Made by a program: the position numbers and the translations under genes. From a bacterium (GTDB lineage: Bacteria > Hinthialibacterota > Hinthialibacteria > H5-UNCL2), in assembly GCA_015075175.1 (NCBI GenBank), contig JABTUV010000004.1, positions 369,039 through 433,038 of the forward strand: a stretch of 64,000 nt of DNA, written 5' to 3'. The notes beneath the pieces are model-generated. The model had not been told where the DNA came from and did not search any database. It worked only from the letters and a program-made list of their open reading frames with translations. Below, in pieces: positions 32,177 to 41,607 of the stretch. Numbering within the stretch: the first letter of the stretch is position 1; each line of letters starts with the position of its first letter.

Positions 32177-32253
32177 GTTGAGAGTAGCTCAGCTGGTAGA
32201 GCACCGGATTGTGGCTCCGGCGGTCGTGGGTTCAAATCCCATCTCTCAACCCA
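32177..32253 (+). tRNA. tRNA-His (GTG)
   Basis: Acceptor TTGAGAG/CTCTCAA with the encoded extra G(-1) facing C73, diagnostic for tRNA-His. The anticodon loop is ATTGTGG (GTG) and the T-arm GTGGGTTCAAATCCCAT. CCA is encoded. Confidence 0.96.
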
Positions 32254-32271
32254 GTATACAAAACGCCTTAC

Positions 32272-32345
32272 GGGCCCGTAGCTCAACTAGGCAGAGCAGC
32301 TGACTCTTAATCAGTTGGTTGGAGGTTCGATTCCTCCCGGGCCCA
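32272..32345 (+). tRNA. tRNA-Lys (CTT), island attachment site
   Basis: Acceptor GGGCCCG/CGGGCCC, anticodon loop in GACTCTTAATC (CTT), T-arm GGAGGTTCGATTCCTCC, discriminator A; CCA is not encoded. Its 3' half is repeated exactly at 44168-44217, marking integration of an element that left the tRNA intact. Confidence 0.96.
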
Positions 32346-32349
32346 TTAG
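32300..32349 (+). repeat. attL: left direct repeat (tRNA-Lys 3' end)
   Basis: Fifty bases from CTGACTCTTAATC through CGGGCCCATTAG are identical to the right copy. The first flanking bases differ (cag versus tgt before, T versus G after), defining the limits. Confidence 0.93.
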
Positions 32350-32858
32350 TAAAATCAAGCACTTACGACACTTATCCGTAGACCCGAATCGCCTTATGCC
32401 TACGGCTATACCTACGGTCGGCAGCGGCTAGAATCCATGAGAGGTGCCGCGCGCCGGCGAAAACGATGAACGCTAGGGCATGGCCTCCGCACTTGCCGCT
32501 GGGCCTGCCCTCCGTTGTGGACTGAAGCCCGACCCTCCCCATCGAGGACCCCTCGAGGGGCGGTCTCGCAGAAGGGGGCGGTGCCTTGAAGCAAGTCACG
32601 GTTGAAAACCCAATCCTCAACTCCCCCTTTGCTGAGCCATCCCGGAATTTCCGGTTGGACCTAGATGGGGAGAACGGGGGCTAGCCTGGAACCCATGTCC
32701 TTCAATAAAGCCGATACCCGTGCCAAACTCAATTCTGCTCTCTCGCACAGTGGCTCGACCGACTATGTCCTTCGCCTTGAGTGCACCGCATCCATTGTTG
32801 GGCTGATCGCCAGCAGGTTCTGGACACAATCTGGGTTGACTGCGAGACACTGACTGTA
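32350..32858. other. Left end of the island, no recognised gene
   Basis: Starts with the paired integrase-site-like repeats, then ~430 bp with no convincing gene. A short frame at 32698-32853 (MSFNKADTRAKLNSALSHSG) could be a remnant. A 12-bp palindrome CCCCTCGAGGGG lies near 32549. Promoter signals for the cluster must lie here, but none stands out. Confidence 0.45.
32395..32417. repeat. Paired 11-bp repeats near the left end
   Basis: TATGCCTACGG and TATACCTACGG sit one base apart (period 12). The same motif occurs twice with the same period at 44014-44036 beside the integrase. This matches the logic of arm-type integrase or excisionase sites. Confidence 0.7.
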
Positions 32859-35024
32859 ATGCCGCGCATCTTCGACAACATTGAGCTGAAGCTGGTAACC
32901 GGCCTCCAGTCGGTCTTGCCCGCCGCAACCGCCAGCTCGTTCTGTGTCGGGTATCTCAACCTCCGTGGATGGGGCCAATTAGCCGATCTCGTCGAAAACT
33001 TGCCAGGGGGAGAAGAGCACCGCGCTTGTCGTTTGCTTGTCGGAATGCATCGCCCGCCGGAAGAAGCAACGAAGTTGCTCTCCGGCCTTAATCGCCGATG
33101 CGATGCTGCTGACGGTCCTATGCAGGCGCGGCTGAAGCACCGCATTACAGGAAGCTTCAGAGAGCAGCTGGAATTCGGCGTGCCCTCGACTCAGGCCGAA
33201 ACCGCCTTGCGTCGCCTCGCTGCCCAGATACGCGCCCGCAAGGTCTTTTTGAAAGCGTTCCTACGGCATCCGTTACACGCAAAGCTCTATCTCGTCCGTC
33301 GAAATGATGCGACTACACCGCTCATTGGGTTTGTCGGCAGTAGCAACTTGACCCTCGCTGGCCTTTCGCACCAGGGAGAGCTCAATGTGGACGTCGTCGA
33401 ACAGGACGCCGCTGAGAAGTTACAGGCGTGGTTCGAGGACCGCTGGCGCGACGAGATGGCCATCGATCTGAGTGACCAAATTGCCGAGATGATCGAGACC
33501 AGTTGGGCGCGCACGGAATTGGTGCGGCCGTATCTCGTTTACCTCAAGATTGCGCATCATCTTTGCGAGGAGGCACGCGAGGGCGAACGCGAGTTTCGCG
33601 TGCCGCGCATCTTCGCGGAAAAGGGCACCCCACTGCTCGACTTCCAAGAGAGGGCCATCTCGCTGGCCGCACACCACCTCCATCGCCGCGGCGGCGTTCT
33701 ATTGGCCGACGTTGTGGGGTTTGGCAAGACGATGATGGCGACCGCAATCGCCCGCGTCTTTCAAGAGGACGACCATACCAACGTCCTCGTGATCTGCCCG
33801 CCCAAGATCGCGCCGATGTGGGAAGGCTACCTCGAAAAATACGAGATCAACGGACGGGTCTTGTCGCTCGGTAAGGTCGTCGATACGTTGGGGCGCCCCG
33901 ATGCGCCGCGCTACCGTCTGCTCGTAATCGACGAATGCCACAATTTGCGCAACCGAGAGGGCAGGCGCTATCGCGTTATCCGGGACTATATTGAGCGCAA
34001 TGATTCGCGCGCCCTGCTTGTCTCCGCGACGCCCTATAACAAGCAATTTACTGATTTGAGCAACCAGCTTCGCCTCTTTGTAAACGAGGACCAGGATCTT
34101 CACGTCCGCCCCGCGCGGTTTTTCCAGGCCTGGGTAGCTGCTGGGAAGACGGACGCCGATTTCATCGCTCGATTTCAGACTTCCACCCGTTCCCTGCGGG
34201 CATTCGACCAGAGTGCTTTCCCCGAGGACTGGCGGGACCTGATGCGCCTTTTCCTCGTCCGCCGTACGCGACAATTCATCATCAAGAACTACGCCAAGTT
34301 TGACGAAGTGCGCCAACGCTACTTCGTGCTCCTCAACGGCAAGCCCGAATATTTCCCTATCCGCGAGCCCAAGCTTGTCCCGTTCTCCCTCCACGAAGAC
34401 GACCCCACCGACCAGTACGCGCGGTTGTTCCATGACGATGTCGTGAAGGTAATTGAACACTTGGCGCTTCCCCGCTATGGCATGGCCCAGTTCCTCGTGA
34501 AGGACGCGGATTGCCGCGCCCAACAAGACCAGAGACTCATCCTGGATAACCTCAATCGCGCAGGTCGCCGGCTCATCGGGTTCTGCAGGACGAACCTTTT
34601 CAAGCGACTGGAATCCAGTGGATACAGTTTTCTGCGTTCAATAGATCGGCACATCATCCGCAACCTCGTCACGTTGCATGCGATTAAGAACAGCCTCCCT
34701 ATCCCCATCGGTACGCAGGACGCCGCCATGCTGGACACGGCCATCAGCGATGAGGATGAGGAGTTTGTTGCGACGGATGATGATGACGACACGACGGCCC
34801 GAATCGAAACATCTGTGGATCAGGTCCGACAGTCTTCGGCAGCAACGATTGAGGCATATAGGCCCCGCGTGGCCGCGATCTATCGCGCCTATAACGAGCA
34901 GTTCCGCCATCGATTCCACTGGCTCGATCCCAAGTTCTTCCGACCGGAGCTGGCAAGCGCCCTCGAAGCCGACGCTCAGGCGCTGCTCGGCGTCCTGAAG
35001 CGGGCAGGGGACATGGTTGCCTGA
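32859..35024 (+). CDS. PLD-nuclease/SNF2-type helicase, N-terminal part
   Basis: First gene of the cargo cluster. Residues ~1-195 are a phospholipase-D-like nuclease domain (HAKLYLVRR, then GFVGSSNLTLAGLSHQGELN: HxK and GSSN motifs). Then comes a superfamily-2 helicase core with motif I LLADVVGFGKTMMATAI, motif Ia NVLVICPPKI, motif II LLVIDECHNLRN (DECH) and motif III LLVSATPYN. An acidic insert (DEDEEFVATDDDDDTT) precedes the end. The ATG giving MPRIFDNIELKLVTGLQ is preferred over an upstream in-frame start. The frame stops at GVLKRAGDMVA, but PDRDAK in another frame and LCFAALLTQQHAQD in a third show that two extra bases near 35010-35040 split a single gene. Confidence 0.85.
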   Translation: MPRIFDNIELKLVTGLQSVLPAATASSFCVGYLNLRGWGQLADLVENLPGGEEHRACRLLVGMHRPPEEATKLLSGLNRRCDAADGPMQARLKHRITGSFREQLEFGVPSTQAETALRRLAAQIRARKVFLKAFLRHPLHAKLYLVRRNDATTPLIGFVGSSNLTLAGLSHQGELNVDVVEQDAAEKLQAWFEDRWRDEMAIDLSDQIAEMIETSWARTELVRPYLVYLKIAHHLCEEAREGEREFRVPRIFAEKGTPLLDFQERAISLAAHHLHRRGGVLLADVVGFGKTMMATAIARVFQEDDHTNVLVICPPKIAPMWEGYLEKYEINGRVLSLGKVVDTLGRPDAPRYRLLVIDECHNLRNREGRRYRVIRDYIERNDSRALLVSATPYNKQFTDLSNQLRLFVNEDQDLHVRPARFFQAWVAAGKTDADFIARFQTSTRSLRAFDQSAFPEDWRDLMRLFLVRRTRQFIIKNYAKFDEVRQRYFVLLNGKPEYFPIREPKLVPFSLHEDDPTDQYARLFHDDVVKVIEHLALPRYGMAQFLVKDADCRAQQDQRLILDNLNRAGRRLIGFCRTNLFKRLESSGYSFLRSIDRHIIRNLVTLHAIKNSLPIPIGTQDAAMLDTAISDEDEEFVATDDDDDTTARIETSVDQVRQSSAATIEAYRPRVAAIYRAYNEQFRHRFHWLDPKFFRPELASALEADAQALLGVLKRAGDMVA

Positions 35025-35029
35025 CCGCG

Positions 35030-36307
35030 ATGCCAAACCTATGTTTCGCCGCCCTTCTCACACAACAACACGCTCAGGACAAGGTCCTCGTCTTCACCCA
35101 GTTCGCCGATACAGCCGATTATTTGGGCGAACAACTGGGCAATCGTGGCGTCACAGACTTGGCCGTAGTAACGAATCAGACCGCCGATCCGGTCTCATTC
35201 GCTCGGCGCTTCAGCCCCGCTACCAACGGCGGACTGCGAAATCGGGAGACAGAGCTCCGCGTATTGGTCGCTACAGATGTACTCGCGGAGGGCCAGAATC
35301 TGCAGGATGCCCACGTCGTCGTCAATTTCGATCTTCCGTGGGCCATCATCCGGTTGATCCAGCGTGCGGGCCGTGTGGATCGCATCGGTCAGAAGCATGA
35401 CACGATCTCCGTCTATTCGTTCCTCCCCGCTGATGGGGTGGACCGCATCATCCGGCTACGTGGACGACTTTTTCAACGGCTCCAGCAGAACCAGGAAGTC
35501 ATCGGCACGGATGAATGCTTCTTCGGCGAGCAGGCCGCGAATAAGCTGCGAGACCTCTATACAGAAAAAGCCGGAACGTTGGACGACGACGAGTCCGACG
35601 AGGACATCGACCTGGCCAGCCTTGCTCTCCAAGTCTGGAACAGCGCCTCGGAGGAGGATCGGAAGGCTGCAATGGCGTTGCCGCCGATCATCTCCACCAC
35701 CCGCGCTCTGCCTGAAACGTCGGACTTCGCCCAGCAGCCCCCGGGCGCGATCGCTTATCTCAAGTTCCCCGACGGCGCGGATGCACTTATTCGAGTGGAC
35801 GCTCACGGTAACCTCGTCTCCCAGTCCCTGTCGAGCATCTTCCGCGCCGCCGCCTGTCCCCCGGACGCCCAGCCCGTGCCGCACACCGCTAATCACTACG
35901 AGTTGGTCGCCCGCTGCGTCGAAATTGCGGCCATGGAGCAGAACACTGTCGGCGGACAGCTTGGTTCGCTGCGCAGCATTCGCCGCAAGCTCTGGGACCG
36001 CCTCGATCGTTACCGCACGATCCAGAAGGCCAACCCTACACTCTTCAGCGCCCGTCTGCTGCAGCAACTCGACAGCGTGCTCGACTTGGTCTGGCGTTTC
36101 CCGCTGAAGCGGTCGGCCCAGGACGCCATCAGTCGCCAGATCCGCCTGGGGATCACTGACGAGGCGCTGCTCGAACTCGCCCTGCACCGCGTAGCCGACG
36201 AAAGCCTGTGTGAGGTGAGCGACGCCGACCCAGCGGAGACCGCCGAACCGCGCCTCATCTGCTCGATGGGGCTGGCGAGAGCAACCGAAGCGGAGGATTT
36301 CCCATGA
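35030..36307 (+). CDS. PLD/SNF2-type helicase, C-terminal part
   Basis: Second half of the same helicase. It has KVLVFTQFADTADYLGEQL (motif IV), LRVLVATDVLAEGQNLQDAHVVVNFDLPWAIIRLIQRAGRVDRIGQ (motifs V-VI, including the QRAGR arginine finger), then a family-specific C-terminal domain with acidic stretch DDDESDEDIDL. The rebuilt protein would be about 1150 residues, in the range of defence-associated SNF2/RapA-like helicases. Its stop overlaps the methyltransferase start by ATGA, so the two are translationally coupled. As a separate protein this half could not hydrolyse ATP. Confidence 0.82.
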   Translation: MPNLCFAALLTQQHAQDKVLVFTQFADTADYLGEQLGNRGVTDLAVVTNQTADPVSFARRFSPATNGGLRNRETELRVLVATDVLAEGQNLQDAHVVVNFDLPWAIIRLIQRAGRVDRIGQKHDTISVYSFLPADGVDRIIRLRGRLFQRLQQNQEVIGTDECFFGEQAANKLRDLYTEKAGTLDDDESDEDIDLASLALQVWNSASEEDRKAAMALPPIISTTRALPETSDFAQQPPGAIAYLKFPDGADALIRVDAHGNLVSQSLSSIFRAAACPPDAQPVPHTANHYELVARCVEIAAMEQNTVGGQLGSLRSIRRKLWDRLDRYRTIQKANPTLFSARLLQQLDSVLDLVWRFPLKRSAQDAISRQIRLGITDEALLELALHRVADESLCEVSDADPAETAEPRLICSMGLARATEAEDFP

Positions 36308-36920
36308 CGAAGTTGTTGCAGGAAATCCAGTCCCAACTGAACGCCGGCCGACTGTCCAACAACCTCACCGATCTTTCCGTAAAACGCTGAAATGGGGTTC
36401 GCCGCAGGGGCCTCGCGCCGCGCCTTCTCCAAGCCGGGTGCTGGTCAGTGCGACCCTCACGGCCCATCCGGTAGCCCAACTCTCGGGTTTGCCCGTCTAT
36501 CGCGTGGATTGGCCGGATAACCGGTTGCCCGGCATCACGGCCCGCCGTGCGCTCCAACGCGCGCTTAAGCCGGTACACGCCGAACACCTGCTCTGCTACA
36601 TCACGTCCGACCAGGCGCAGGCCGCCTTCGTCTGGGCGCGTAAGCGGACCGACGACAAGATCGAGCTGCGCACGCTGCCGTATGAAGTAGGCTCGCCCGC
36701 GCGCACTACCCTTGAGCGCCTCGGCGAGCTGGCGTTCAGCCTTGATGAGCTGGACCTCTACGGCCAACCTCCCATCACCGCCATCACCGACAAGCTCAAC
36801 AACGCCTTCAACGTCCAGGCCGTCACAGAGGGCTTCTTCTCTGACTACCAAAAGGTCTTTGCCGACCTCCAAGCCCGTCTTCAGGCTACCTCGAATGACG
36901 CCGCCTGGGCGCACTATTAA
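36304..36920 (+). CDS. Eco57I-type methyltransferase, N-terminal part (frameshifted, in-frame stop)
   Basis: Start of the methyltransferase gene: MTKLLQEIQSQLNAGRLSNN from the ATG overlapping the helicase stop. One base lost around 36370 (CTTTCC for CTTTTCC) moves the frame, after which FRKTLKWGSPQGP and then VLVSATLTAHPVAQLSGLPVYRVDWP to VKYITSD-like LLCYITSDQAQAAFVWARK follow. An in-frame TAA at 36918 interrupts WAHY-ALQVLNRLMFLYFIQ, after which the same frame resumes. The region is the nuclease/N-terminal scaffold of this class. As written it yields no full-length enzyme. Confidence 0.7.
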
Positions 36921-36923
36921 GCA

Positions 36924-38639
36924 TTGCAAGTGCTCAACCGGCTGATGTTCCTTTATTTCATCCAGCGCAAACGCTGGCTGGGCGGCAATTCGCGCTTTTT
37001 GTCCGATTTCTGGTTCGCCTACCGGATTTCCGGCCAGCCTGGGGACAGTTTCTTCGACCGCTGGCTGTCGGTTCTGTTCTTTGAGGCGTTCAACAACGGG
37101 TTCCACGGCGGCCATCGCCAGTTCCCCGATGACATCCGCTCCGCATTAGCCCAAGCCCCCTACCTCAACGGGGGACTGTTCACGAAGAACAAGCTGGACG
37201 ATAAGCACGATGCCAAGCTGCCGGATGAGTTTTTCACAACGCTTTTCGATACCTTCAACGACAGCACTCCCGGCTTTCTTGAACGCTACAACTTCACCAT
37301 CGCCGAGTCCACGCCGTTGGACATCGAAGTCGCCGTGGACCCCGAAATGATCGGCAACGTCTATGAGAGCCTCGTCAACATCACCTTCGAGGGCCGCGCC
37401 GAAGACGACCGCCGCGGCGGTGCCGGCATCTTTTACACCCCGCGCGTCGAAATTGACCTCATGTGTCGGCTCAGCCTCGTGGATGCGCTCGCCAACCGCC
37501 TGGGTGTTGGCTCAAAGCCGCTCCTCTACGACGCCATCTTCGCCTACGACCCCACTGAAAAAGAATCCGCCGACCGCGCCCTTGCCGCGCAAAAACTCTG
37601 GCCCGACTTCAACCGCGTGCTGCGCGAAACCACCGTCTGCGACCCAGCCTGCGGCAGTGGGTCATTCCTCGTCGGCATGTTGCTTGTGCTCGACGACCTC
37701 CAGGCCCGCGCCAACGCCCAGCTCGGCCTCGAAGAAACCCCCTACGAACGCCGTCGCCGCATCATCGGTGAACAACTCTACGGCGTGGACGTGATGGACT
37801 GGGCCGTCCACATTGCCGAACTTCGCCTATGGCTGCAACTGGTCGTCGAGACCGACCTTCAGCCCGCCGAGCTCCAATTCCGTCCCCTGCTTCCCAATCT
37901 CACCTTCAAAATCCGGTGCGGCGACAGCCTCGTGCAGGAAATCGGCGGGATCAACTTCGGCCTCCACCGTGCCCATTCCCACGTCCCCGCCCCGCTCAAA
38001 GGCCGCATCACCCGGCTCAAGGGCAGGAAACTCCGTTTCTACCAGGGAGAGGGCGACGTTTCCGAAGCGATGCTCCAGCACGAAGAGCTCGCTCTCTTCC
38101 GCGATGTCCTTAACCACAAGAGCAAAGACCTCCAGGACGGCATCGTCGTACTCAACCGCCGGATCGAGTCGCGCCTCGAACAGGGCGAATTGCCCGGCAT
38201 CGGTACTGGTAAGGCCAAGCAGGAGCGGCTCAAATTGGAGGACGAGTGGCGCGCCGAACGCGATGAAAAACAGGCCGAGCTGCGCCGCATTGATGAGGCC
38301 CTCGACGCCCTGCGCACCGTTAGAGACGTCCCGTTCGTCTGGGACATCGCCTTCGTGGAAATCTTCGAGGGCGACAAGCGCGGCTTCGACATCGTCGTCG
38401 GCAACCCGCCCTACGTGCGCCAGGAGATGATCGCCCCACCAACCTGCAAGACCGACGACTTTGGCGGCGAGACCTCCCGCTGGAGGGAACAAAAGAAGGT
38501 CTACAAGGCAAAGCTCCAGGCGTCCGTCGCCGTCGCGTGGCGCAACTTCTTCCATTACAAGCCCGGCAGCGCTTTCCGCAAGCTCGACGGCAAAAGCGAC
38601 CTTACATCTACTTCTACCTGCACGGCCTGTCGCTCGTGA
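36924..38639 (+). CDS. Eco57I-type N6-adenine DNA methyltransferase, core
   Basis: The catalytic core. The AdoMet motif I is VCDPACGSGSFLVGMLLVLDDL and the catalytic motif IV is IVVGNPPYVRQE (NPPY), typical of gamma-class N6-adenine methyltransferases in type I, type IIG and BREX/DISARM-like systems. MIGNVYESLVNITFEGRAEDDRRGGAGIFYTPRVEIDLM is the usual lead-in. It reads on from the preceding fragment across a TAA. A missing base near 38604 ends this frame; the continuation YIYFYLHGLSLVNPRGSFCFITS is in the next entry. The reassembled protein is about 1215 residues. It should modify host DNA so that the helicase-nuclease spares it. Confidence 0.85.
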   Translation: MQVLNRLMFLYFIQRKRWLGGNSRFLSDFWFAYRISGQPGDSFFDRWLSVLFFEAFNNGFHGGHRQFPDDIRSALAQAPYLNGGLFTKNKLDDKHDAKLPDEFFTTLFDTFNDSTPGFLERYNFTIAESTPLDIEVAVDPEMIGNVYESLVNITFEGRAEDDRRGGAGIFYTPRVEIDLMCRLSLVDALANRLGVGSKPLLYDAIFAYDPTEKESADRALAAQKLWPDFNRVLRETTVCDPACGSGSFLVGMLLVLDDLQARANAQLGLEETPYERRRRIIGEQLYGVDVMDWAVHIAELRLWLQLVVETDLQPAELQFRPLLPNLTFKIRCGDSLVQEIGGINFGLHRAHSHVPAPLKGRITRLKGRKLRFYQGEGDVSEAMLQHEELALFRDVLNHKSKDLQDGIVVLNRRIESRLEQGELPGIGTGKAKQERLKLEDEWRAERDEKQAELRRIDEALDALRTVRDVPFVWDIAFVEIFEGDKRGFDIVVGNPPYVRQEMIAPPTCKTDDFGGETSRWREQKKVYKAKLQASVAVAWRNFFHYKPGSAFRKLDGKSDLTSTSTCTACRS

Positions 38640-39955
38640 ACCCGCGCGGCAGCTTCTGCTTCATCACCTCCAACAGTTGGCTCGGTGTCGGCTACGGCGC
38701 TGACCTGCAGGAGTTCCTGCTCAAACACAGCCACGTCAAATTCATCCTCGACAACGAAAAGAAACGTTCCTTTGCCCAGGCCGACGTCAACACCATCATC
38801 GCCCTGCTCGCCCCGCCCGATGACAAACACGAGACCGGCCTCGACAAGACCGCCCGATTCGTCATGTTCAAAGTCCCTTTCGAGGACGTCCTCGACGCCG
38901 ACACATTCAAGACGCTGGAAGCCGCGACCGAACGACAGAGCGCCGACCGCTGGCGCATCTGCGTCCGTCCCCAACGCGAACTCCTCGAAGAAGGCCTTGT
39001 AGAGGACGAAGACGAATCCGATGAAGCCGTCCAGAAACTCAAGACCGTTCACGTGAAGACCGCCCGCTACGAAGCCAACAAATGGGGCGGCAAGTACCTA
39101 CGCGCACCGGAAATCTTTTTCACCATCCTCGAAAAGGGCAAAGGGAAACTCGTCCGCCTCGGCGACATTGCCGAAGTGCGATTCGGCATCAAAACCGGCG
39201 CAAACGAATTCTTCTACCTCGACGACGAAAAAATCCGCCAGTGGGGCATTGAGAAGGAGTTTTTGAAGCCGGTGATCAAGAGTCCGCGCGAGTGCCGCTC
39301 CATTGTCATCCGTCCCGAAGACCTCAAGTACAAAATCTTCATGTGCCTCAAGGATAAGAGCGAGCTGCGCGGCACCAACGCCCTCGAGTACATCAAATGG
39401 GGCGAGTCGCAAGGCTTTCACCGGCGTCCGAGCTGCACAGGACGGCAGAGATGGTGGGATTTGGGTCAGCAAAAATCTTTTGATTTTGTCATTTTAAGGT
39501 TTAGACATGAGCGCAGCTGGACACCCCTGAACAATAACCCAAACCTTCTCGCAGGTGACATTATGTTCGTAGGGAACTGGCTTGACCGTTCTATTGCAGC
39601 AATAAACAATACTATCGCGAATACGACCTGCTTCATCTTCATTACAGAGCTTTTCGGGCGTATAAATCTGGGCGAAGGGTTGCTTACAACTTATGGACCT
39701 GAAATTACCCAGTTTTTGCTGTTGCATGGACACGTGCTCACTCAACAACAGCGAGATAAACTATTGCAAGCTCTCGAAACACTGAAACAAAGAGACGTTT
39801 TGCCCATATTTTCAGAACTCCACCAGCCCGACCGTCGCGCATTGGACGATGTAGTGTTTGACGTGTTGGGGTTGACGGCTGGGGAGCGGGAGGCGGTGTA
39901 TGAGGCGGTGGTCGCTCTCGTCCGCGCCCGCCTCGACAAAGCCGGAAGCGTGTGA
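38604..39955 (+). CDS. Eco57I-type methyltransferase, C-terminal part with target-recognition domain
   Basis: Continues the methyltransferase after the frameshift: YIYFYLHGLSLVNPRGSFCFITSNSWLGVGYGADLQEFLLKH is the conserved end of the catalytic domain. LVRLGDIAEVRFGIKTGANEFFYL opens a target-recognition domain. Between about 39465 and 39830 the DNA becomes clearly more AT-rich with different codon choice (RFRHERSWTPLNNNPNLLAGDIMFVGNWLDR), then returns to GC-rich usage at PDRRALDDVVFDVLGLTAGEREAVYEAV. A swapped recognition domain would explain this. The hydrolase gene follows after 31 bp. Confidence 0.82.
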
Positions 39956-39986
39956 TTCACGAACGGCAAGACAATAAGGAAAGCCG

Positions 39987-40833
39987 ATGAGCATGACATT
40001 GCACTTCCTCGATGTAGGCAATGGCGATTGCACGATCATCGAATTGCCCGACGGCAACCTGATGATGGTGGACATCTGTAACGGCGGCGGGACAAACCGA
40101 CAGAAGACCGACCCAATCCGATACCTCGGGAACAGAACGGACCTGTTCCGCTACGTCCAGACGCGCACCCAGACATGGATCACATGGACGGGTTGGCCGC
40201 GCTCGCCCGCAAATGCACTATCACGAATTTCTGGGACACTGCGAACACCAAACCGCGCCCGGACTTCAGTTCGCGTTACGCCAAGGGCAAACCGGAGGAT
40301 TAGGATGCCTACCAGCGTCTCCGCCAGAACGCCAAGCACACAACTACCGCGGCCTTTCGTCGGCGACGCTGCAAGGCGGTGGACAGCCCTTATGGGCTTT
40401 ACACCTTGCACCCGACTCAAGAGGCGATTCGGAACGCGAATTCGAGGTGGGAGTGGAACAACTCGGCCTACGTCCTCTTACTGAAGGATCGTGGGTCAAG
40501 GCACTCATTGCCGGCGACATTGACGATGGCGTGTGGCAAGAGTTGCACACTTGGGCAAGTAGAAATTCCATGGCTCGCGCGCTTTTCAAACATCTGCGTT
40601 TTCAAGGTTTCGCACCACGGGCGGCGTAGTGGGTATTGTGGCTGAATTGGCTGCACCTCACCAATCCCAAGGAAATCGTGATCTCTAAAGGTTCGGTTCC
40701 CGGCGAACAATCTGCGTATGGCAACTACGCCTATCACTTGGACAGCAAGCACCTTTATCTGACGTCCGAAGGAAACGTTGTTTGCACCTACGACTCAGTA
40801 GCAAACGGATATTCGATTGGCCACCGCTCATGA
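39987..40833 (+). pseudogene. ComEC-like metallo-beta-lactamase-fold hydrolase, disrupted
   Basis: Begins MTLHFLDVGNGDCTIIELPDGNLMMVD, the standard start of ComEC/Rec2-type MBL domains. The zinc motif HPDMDHMDG lies in a second frame after a 2-base insertion. The later VSHHGRRSGY and AGDIDDGVWQELHTWA motifs are in further frames, and the C-terminal WLNWLHLTNPKEIVISKGS returns to an open frame to the stop. There is also an in-frame TAG at 40301 (PED-stop-DAYQRL). At least four indels plus one nonsense codon are needed, so it is either dead or poorly sequenced. Intact relatives hydrolyse phosphodiester-type substrates; here it probably worked with the membrane protein whose start overlaps its stop. 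Confidence 0.75.
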
Positions 40834-41576
40834 TCGCGCGCTTTGATCTTTACGATTTCGTTGCCAACCTGATTCCGGGATTGGTGTTCCTGTGGTGCGT
40901 GCAGGTGCTGGCAGGGTTGTTCGGCTGGACGTTGCCGCTGGATTTCGCCGGCGGACTGGCGGAAACCTCGATCCTCGTCGCGCTGGGCTACGTCACCGGC
41001 TTGCTGCTCCAAGGCTTGAGCCAGTGGGTGGTCGAGCGGCGCATCCTAAAGCCGCTCTGGGGCGGTTTCCCTTCCGAACGCTGGCTGCTGCCCGACGACG
41101 ACCATTTTTCCGCCGCTTACAGGAACCGCCTGCTGGCCCTCATCCGTGAGCGGCTCGGCGTCTCCACCGACCCCGACCTGCCGCCGGATTGTCCGCGAGT
41201 TCGCGCCCGTGAACTGCGCCTCAAAATGAACCGCGAGTTGTTCTTTCTCATTTACCGCGCCGTGGGCGAAACCAGCCCACGCCCGCTTATCTTCAACGCC
41301 CAATACGGCCTGTTCCGCGCCCTACTTGCAGTGTTTTCGCTGCTCGCGCTTCTTTCCTTAGCCGGTCTGCTCTGGGCGTTTTTTTGTCGGTGCGACCATG
41401 CTTACCCGTTCGCATCTTGGACAGCTTTGTTCGCCGTTGCGGCTTTGATCAGCTATGCCCGGTGCAAGAAACGCGGCGAAGATTTCGCGCAATCCGTCTA
41501 CGACTTGTTCATGGTGGGCGCGGGCGACAAGACCTCCTTGGCGACACCCAAACAAACGCCCCCGGGGGAGAGGTAG
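40830..41576 (+). CDS. Multi-pass membrane protein of the island cluster
   Basis: 248 residues from the ATG that overlaps the hydrolase stop (ATGA). Membrane segments are at ~15-38 (NLIPGLVFLWCVQVLAGLFG), ~45-68 (TSILVALGYVTGLLLQGL), ~165-192 (ALLAVFSLLALLSLAGLLWAFF) and ~200-218. A soluble central part (RELRLKMNRELFFLIYRAVGE) lies between the pairs. No catalytic motif is seen. Last gene of the four-gene cluster; coupling to an MBL hydrolase suggests an effector or anchor role, for example membrane damage in abortive infection. That is inference. This gene appears intact. Confidence 0.7.
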   Translation: MIARFDLYDFVANLIPGLVFLWCVQVLAGLFGWTLPLDFAGGLAETSILVALGYVTGLLLQGLSQWVVERRILKPLWGGFPSERWLLPDDDHFSAAYRNRLLALIRERLGVSTDPDLPPDCPRVRARELRLKMNRELFFLIYRAVGETSPRPLIFNAQYGLFRALLAVFSLLALLSLAGLLWAFFCRCDHAYPFASWTALFAVAALISYARCKKRGEDFAQSVYDLFMVGAGDKTSLATPKQTPPGER

Positions 41577-41607
41577 GTCCACCGGGGGCATTCGGTCCGT
41601 CTGCGGT

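Noticed and set aside
32859..39955. Naming the helicase/methylase pair DISARM or BREX
   Set aside because: The other hallmark genes (drmA/B/C, pglZ, brxC) are absent, and the helicase carries an N-terminal PLD domain.
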